Of a stretch of 64,000 bases of DNA, positions 60,208 to 64,000 are shown piece after piece. The position numbers and the translations under genes were made by a program. Source of the stretch: an uncultured Planococcus sp. (lineage in GTDB: Bacteria > Bacillota > Bacilli > Bacillales_A > Planococcaceae). The notes beneath the pieces are model-generated. The model saw nothing but the letters and a program-made list of their open reading frames with translations, ran no database searches and was not told the DNA's origin. The stretch lies in assembly GCA_947502505.1 (NCBI GenBank), contig CANNAE010000002.1:62001-126000 (forward strand), given 5' to 3'. Positions within the stretch are counted from its first letter, which is position 1. Every line of letters begins with the position of its first letter.

Positions 60208-61524
60208 TTGGACCCCATACTTTTATTGAATTTAGCTCTTCTCGTCTTACTCATCGCATTAACCGCATTTTTCGTCGGCGCTGAATTTGCCGTCGTCAAA
60301 GTCCGCATGTCACGCATCGAACAATTGATCGAAGAAGGCAATAAACAAGCCGTCACTGTCAAAAAAGTCGTCAGCGACCTGGATTATTATTTGTCGGCCT
60401 GCCAGCTGGGCATAACGGTGACCGCCCTTGGCCTCGGTTGGCTCGGGGAACCGACTGTCGAGCGCCTTCTCCATCCGCTGTTCGACTGGTTCGGTGTTCC
60501 TTCAGCCGTATCGACGATTGTTTCGTTTGCCTTTGCTTTTGCGCTGGTGACATTCTTGCACGTCGTCATCGGGGAGCTGGCACCGAAATCGCTGGCACTG
60601 CAATTCGCGGAACGCATGACTTTGTCGTTGGCCCCTGCGCTTTACCTTTTCGGGAAAATCATGTATCCGTTCATCTTCGTGTTGAATGGCTCTGCCCGCT
60701 TGCTGCTCCGCATGTTCGGAGTTGAACCTGCAGGTGAACAGCAAGCCCATTCTGAAGAAGAACTGAAGATCATCATGGCGCAGAGTTTCCAGAGCGGCGA
60801 AATTAACCAGACGGAACTGTCTTATATGCAGAACATTTTTGCCTTTGATGAGCGCAGCGCGAAGGACGTCATGATTCCACGCACGCAAATGGTCGCTTTT
60901 CCCGATGATTTGTCTACGGATGAATTGCTCGCTGAATTGCGGGAGCATCGCTTCACGCGTTACCCGATTGCACGCGACGGCGACAAGGACGATCTGGTCG
61001 GCTTCATCAATGCCAAGGAAGTGCTGACCCATTATGCGATTCATAACAATGTGCAAATGATGGAACTCGTCCACGACCTTCCGTATTTCCACGAGACGAC
61101 GCCGCTGCAGATGGCGCTTGTGAAAATGCAGAAAGACCGCACCCATATCGCTCTTGTCATCGACGAATATGGCGGAACATCCGGATTGATTACGATGGAA
61201 GATATTCTCGAGGAAATCGTCGGGGAGATCCGGGATGAGTTCGATGAAGAAGAAGAAGCTGAAATCGTGAAAGAAAGCGATACCCGCTATGTAGTGAACG
61301 GCCGTGTCCTGTTGAAAGATTTGGAAGAGCGATTCAGCTTGAAATTTGCAGACAGCGACGAAATCGATACCATTGCCGGTTGGATGCAGCATCAGCTCAT
61401 CGAAGCCGAAGCCGGGGACATATTCGAAAAAGGCGGCTACCAATGGGAAATCATTGCAATGGAAAACCACCATATCCTTAAAATCGCTTTCGAGAAACTC
61501 GAAGAACCAGAAATCAATGCATAA
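60208..61524 (+). CDS. CNNM/CorC-type transporter (hemolysin family)
   Basis: 438 residues: a DUF21/CNNM membrane domain (three to four helices, ALTAFFVGAEFAVVKVRMSRIE near 13-34), two CBS domains (about 215-345, DVMIPRTQMVAFPDDLSTDE and MQKDRTHIALVIDEYGGTSGLITMEDILEEIVGEI) and a C-terminal CorC_HlyC domain. Such proteins extrude magnesium or other divalent cations, or protect membranes. The start is TTG 60208, the only in-frame option after an upstream stop, and is masked by a hairpin. Confidence 0.92.
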   Translation: MDPILLLNLALLVLLIALTAFFVGAEFAVVKVRMSRIEQLIEEGNKQAVTVKKVVSDLDYYLSACQLGITVTALGLGWLGEPTVERLLHPLFDWFGVPSAVSTIVSFAFAFALVTFLHVVIGELAPKSLALQFAERMTLSLAPALYLFGKIMYPFIFVLNGSARLLLRMFGVEPAGEQQAHSEEELKIIMAQSFQSGEINQTELSYMQNIFAFDERSAKDVMIPRTQMVAFPDDLSTDELLAELREHRFTRYPIARDGDKDDLVGFINAKEVLTHYAIHNNVQMMELVHDLPYFHETTPLQMALVKMQKDRTHIALVIDEYGGTSGLITMEDILEEIVGEIRDEFDEEEEAEIVKESDTRYVVNGRVLLKDLEERFSLKFADSDEIDTIAGWMQHQLIEAEAGDIFEKGGYQWEIIAMENHHILKIAFEKLEEPEINA

Positions 61525-61528
61525 CTAA

Positions 61529-61553
61529 GGCTGCCCACGGGCAGTCTTTTTTT
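61529..61553 (+). terminator. Terminator of the CNNM/CorC gene
   Basis: GGCTGCCC / GGGCAGTC stem with one G-U pair followed by T7. Confidence 0.85.
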
Positions 61554-61568
61554 CTGCACAAGAAGTGA

Positions 61569-61612
61569 TTGACCGTTTGCCATTCTTTGTTTACGATAAG
61601 AACAAATGTTCT
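61569..61612 (+). promoter_or_regulatory. LexA-controlled promoter of yolD
   Basis: TTGACC (61569), 17-base spacer, TACGAT (61592), then the LexA/DinR box AGAACAAATGTTCT (61599-61612, GAAC-N4-GTTC). Repressor bound there would cover the start of transcription. Confidence 0.82.
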
Positions 61613-61637
61613 TATTTTTTAGAGAGGAGTGGTAAAA

Positions 61638-61997
61638 ATGAAAAAGAACCAGCATTTGACGGTTAAAGGGGATGTAATGGATAGAGGGCAGTTGAAATGG
61701 GGGGCTTTGATGCTGCCGGAACATGTCCGCATGCTAAGGGAATGGCGGGCTGATGAACCTTCCATGCAGAAGCCCCAGCTTGATGAAGAGGAACTCGGTT
61801 TATTGCAGGAGGAAATCGGCCTTGCCCACCACCGGCAATGCATGGCAGAGCTTCGCTATTGGGACGGGGGCCCCGCTTCCGTATCAGGAGTTGTCGCTTC
61901 GATCGGCTTGGCGAGCAGAACTGTACAGGTCCTTTCCGGAACTGAAGCTATCCACATTGCTTTTGGCGACCTTCTTGGCGTCCGCCTCCTCGATTAA
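61638..61997 (+). CDS. YolD-like family protein
   Basis: 119 residues with the YolD core: DRGQLKWGALMLPEHVRMLREW near 16-37 and a beta-rich end (VVASIGLASRTVQVLSGTEA; IHIAFGDLLGVRLLD). YolD proteins often sit next to a Y-family DNA polymerase (UvrX/DinB type); none is adjacent here. The LexA box shows SOS control. ATG 61638 has GAGAGGAG, preferred over a GTG three codons earlier. Confidence 0.84.
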   Translation: MKKNQHLTVKGDVMDRGQLKWGALMLPEHVRMLREWRADEPSMQKPQLDEEELGLLQEEIGLAHHRQCMAELRYWDGGPASVSGVVASIGLASRTVQVLSGTEAIHIAFGDLLGVRLLD

Positions 61998-62107
61998 TGG
62001 CGTCCGAACGGCCACAAAACGGATATTTTTCTTTTTTTAAGGTTAATGCCTGGCGACAAAGGGCATATACGTAATAACTTTACAAAAGAAAATGGAGGTA
62101 CAAGATT

Positions 62108-62998
62108 ATGAGCAAAGTGACGTCTTACGCCAAGGAACTTGGCCAAGAATTCAAAAAAGACCATGCGACGACACTTGCGGCAGCCCAAGCTTATTATTAT
62201 CTACTGGCAATTGTCCCCTTATTGATTTTGCTGCTGTCGATTTTGCCGTATTTACAGATCGACCCGCAGCGGGCTGTCGATTTTATCGGCACCATCCTGC
62301 CGGGTGAAGTCGCCAATACATTCGAAGATACCATCGTCAGTGTCGTCACCACTCCATCCGGCGGCCTATTGACTTTCGGTATCCTCGGCACGCTTTGGTC
62401 CGCATCGAACGCAATGACTGCATTCATGGAAGCGACCAACCAAGCCTATGATGTGGAAGAAACCCGGTCTTTCTTCGTGAAAAAAGGCTTGGCGATCGTC
62501 TTGACGCTATTTATGCTGATTGCGGTTATCGTGGCACTTGTCCTGCCGATCTTCGGCGGCACGATCATCGATATCATCAGTGAGTTTCTGAACCTGCCTG
62601 AGCAGACAGAAATCATTTTCCAGGTTCTTCGTTGGGTCATCTCCATCGTTGTCATGAGCCTGGTGCTAGCGATGCTTTATAAATTTGCGCCGAACAAGCA
62701 TTTCCCGTTCAAGGAAGTCATCATCGGTGCCGTTATCGCTACAGTGTTGTGGCAGCTTGTGTCCCTTGGCTTTTCATTCTATGTATCGAATTTCGGAAGC
62801 TATTCGGCCACATACGGAAGCCTTGGCGGATTGATTGTCTTGATTCTTTGGTTCTTCCTGACAGGATTGATCCTGGTCGTCGGTGCTGAAATCAATGCGA
62901 TCTTGCATCGCCACCGGCATGCCAAGAGCGATTCGGAAGAAAGCAAATTGCAAACTGCTGAATCCGGCAATACCGAATCCTCAATGAACAAATATTAA
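62108..62998 (+). CDS. YihY/BrkB family inner membrane protein
   Basis: 296 residues with six helices and YihY motifs: AAAQAYYYLLAIVPLLILLLSILP near 24-47, SNAMTAFMEATNQAYDVEETRSF near 98-120 and YGSLGGLIVLILWFFLTGLILVVGAEINA near 236-264. Function is unknown; once mistaken for RNase BN. ATG 62108 has TGGAGG. Preceded by about 110 bases without a recognisable regulator. Confidence 0.92.
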   Translation: MSKVTSYAKELGQEFKKDHATTLAAAQAYYYLLAIVPLLILLLSILPYLQIDPQRAVDFIGTILPGEVANTFEDTIVSVVTTPSGGLLTFGILGTLWSASNAMTAFMEATNQAYDVEETRSFFVKKGLAIVLTLFMLIAVIVALVLPIFGGTIIDIISEFLNLPEQTEIIFQVLRWVISIVVMSLVLAMLYKFAPNKHFPFKEVIIGAVIATVLWQLVSLGFSFYVSNFGSYSATYGSLGGLIVLILWFFLTGLILVVGAEINAILHRHRHAKSDSEESKLQTAESGNTESSMNKY

Positions 62999-63002
62999 TG
63001 CC

Positions 63003-63039
63003 AAAAGCCATCCGCTGAATCGAAGCGGATGGCTTTTTT
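63003..63039. terminator. Bidirectional terminator between YihY and the dipeptidase
   Basis: AAAAGCCATCCGCT, 7-base loop, AGCGGATGGCTTTTTT. It reaches the stop codon of the convergent dipeptidase. Confidence 0.92.
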
Positions 63040-64000
63040 ACGTCTTGCTATGATTGGTACCGATGCCAGGGCGATGCGACAGGAAATTTCGGAACGCGAA
63101 CCCTTCCACTTGGGTTTCCGAATAGCGCTTTTGCAATGCCTCGATTAAATTCGGGTAAGCCGATGCATCTTCAAGCCCCGTGACATGAGCGGAAATGCCG
63201 TCAAAATCGGACCCCAGGCCGATATGGCGCTCCCCGCCGAGCGCACATAGATGATCGATGTGGCGCAGCAAATCCTCGATTGTTGCCTGCCGGCTTGCAG
63301 GATTGATGAATTCCGGACAAAACACCGCATCGATCAAGCCATTGCGCGAAAACATCGCTTCGATTTGCCCATCGTCAAGATTCCGTGGATGCTCGCATAA
63401 TTTTCGTGCATTGGAATGGCTAGCCATCGGATAATCGGCGAGTTCCATCACTTCCCAAAATCCCGCACGCGACAAATGAGACACATCCGTAAAGACGCGG
63501 TGTTCATTGTTCAACTGCACCACTTGCTTGCCGAGCAGCGTCAACCCGCCGCCTCTAGGTTCTCCGACGCCATCAGCGCAAAGATTGGCGAAATTCCACG
63601 TCAACCCGAGCGACAGCACCCCGAGCCTATAGAGATGGCTCAGCTTCACCAGATCGTTTCCGAAAGCATCCGCTCCTTCAAGCGCAAGTACAGCACCGAT
63701 TTCACCGGGCCCAAGCCTGTCAATGTCTGCCCAGTTGCGGATATGTTTCATGAGCGGCTGCCTGAGCACTTCGCTGTAAAACAAATCGATTTGCTCGAGG
63801 CAATGCTGCCATTTCTCATTGTCCGGCAGCTCTGGATGCACGAATACCGCGAAAAACTGGACTTTCACGCCGCCCTGCTGCAAGCGCAGGAAATTGGTAT
63901 CGAGTTCTTCTCCATCGAGAAAGCGCAAGGGCTGCCCTTGGAACAATTCGTTGCGCTTTGCCGCCTGCAGCTTCAGCAAGGCATCGCAATGCGTATCGAT
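63038..64000 (-). CDS. Membrane dipeptidase (peptidase M19), N-terminus cut by the window edge
   Basis: About 321 residues are visible; the frame runs off the right end. The first residues present include IDTHCDALLKLQAAKR, the zinc-binding start of M19 renal-dipeptidase-like enzymes. Further ligands appear in LALEGADAFG (Glu near 120), FTDVSHLSRAGFWEVMELADYPMASHSNARKLCEHPRNLDD (two His, split) and GLGSDFDGI. They hydrolyse dipeptides including some D-residues. Only one or a few N-terminal residues are missing. Confidence 0.9.
   Translation of the reverse strand: MDTHCDALLKLQAAKRNELFQGQPLRFLDGEELDTNFLRLQQGGVKVQFFAVFVHPELPDNEKWQHCLEQIDLFYSEVLRQPLMKHIRNWADIDRLGPGEIGAVLALEGADAFGNDLVKLSHLYRLGVLSLGLTWNFANLCADGVGEPRGGGLTLLGKQVVQLNNEHRVFTDVSHLSRAGFWEVMELADYPMASHSNARKLCEHPRNLDDGQIEAMFSRNGLIDAVFCPEFINPASRQATIEDLLRHIDHLCALGGERHIGLGSDFDGISAHVTGLEDASAYPNLIEALQKRYSETQVEGFAFRNFLSHRPGIGTNHSKT

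Noticed and set aside
60502..61473. 323-codon open frame antisense to the CNNM/CorC gene
   Set aside because: It mirrors a strongly coding frame (CBS and CorC domains) on the plus strand, has no ribosome site, and its protein is rich in His/Phe/Arg as expected for an antisense shadow.
1..64000. tRNA, rRNA, CRISPR array, insertion sequence
   Set aside because: Looked for cloverleaf, 16S/23S motifs, regularly spaced repeats and transposase motifs; none seen by eye.

Overview
The window reads as a chromosomal segment of a Gram-positive, low-to-mid GC member of the Bacillales, most like Planococcaceae (Planococcus/Planomicrobium type). This is inferred from Bacillus-type Shine-Dalgarno sites, sigma-B-like, CcpA, LexA, NsrR and MhqR-like motifs, and a gene set (YwbE, YolD, DUF3243, YsnF-like, LipM, Rrf2/NsrR with hmp) typical of that order. 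No rRNA, tRNA, prophage, insertion sequence or CRISPR array is visible. About 60 protein genes are supported, most of them housekeeping, transport or stress functions. The left end cuts a ThrE partner gene (only its start codon region is present) and the right end cuts an M19 dipeptidase.

Layout. 1-6600: threonine/serine exporter, zinc alcohol dehydrogenase, secreted beta-propeller protein, AlaX-type editing protein, lipid kinase. 6988-10854: a catabolite-repressed lysine-degradation operon (lysine 6-dehydrogenase, aldehyde dehydrogenase, a glutaryl-CoA-dehydrogenase-like acyl-CoA dehydrogenase). 11-14.8 kb: TipAS-type MerR regulator with a tiny zinc-ribbon gene, TrhO, 2-hydroxyacid dehydrogenase, DedA. 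14.9-19.1 kb: a carboxylate uptake and activation operon (symporter small subunit, symporter, Yip1 protein, acyl-CoA synthetase) with a cre overlapping its promoter. 19.4-24.7 kb: TM-helix-repeat channel, a two-component system with a small membrane ORF between its genes, EamA transporter. 25.2-32 kb: a methionine island with two divergent SAM riboswitches (metY-metX leftward, metNIQ plus an M20 amidohydrolase rightward). 33.9-35.9 kb: lipM-lipA under a TPP riboswitch. 36-42 kb: V4R-STAS protein, stress proteins, nsrR/hmp, FhuF-like protein, aeRF1-family protein. 42-50 kb: MFS transporter, UvrD-like helicase, YwbE, YsnF-like and catalase genes with sigma-B-type promoters, glutaminase. 50.8-64 kb: MhqD-like hydrolase, Hsp33, DUF896, GNAT, patatin, HMCES/YedK, MFS, DASS transporter, HD hydrolase, CNNM/CorC-type protein, LexA-controlled YolD, YihY, dipeptidase.

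The most unusual structure is a four-copy intergenic repeat (about 225-307 bp, at 6620, 32010, 33623 and 45961). In three copies it is bordered, flush at both ends, by 32-33 bp direct repeats that each consist of a complete intrinsic terminator hairpin of that locus. The hairpin sequence differs from locus to locus. The element has CAG/CTG termini with imperfect terminal inverted repeats, and its internal stems show compensatory base changes between copies. It looks like a non-coding MITE-like element that enters terminator hairpins and duplicates them.

A second notable point is the TPP riboswitch directly ahead of lipM-lipA, which would tie lipoate synthesis to thiamine pyrophosphate.
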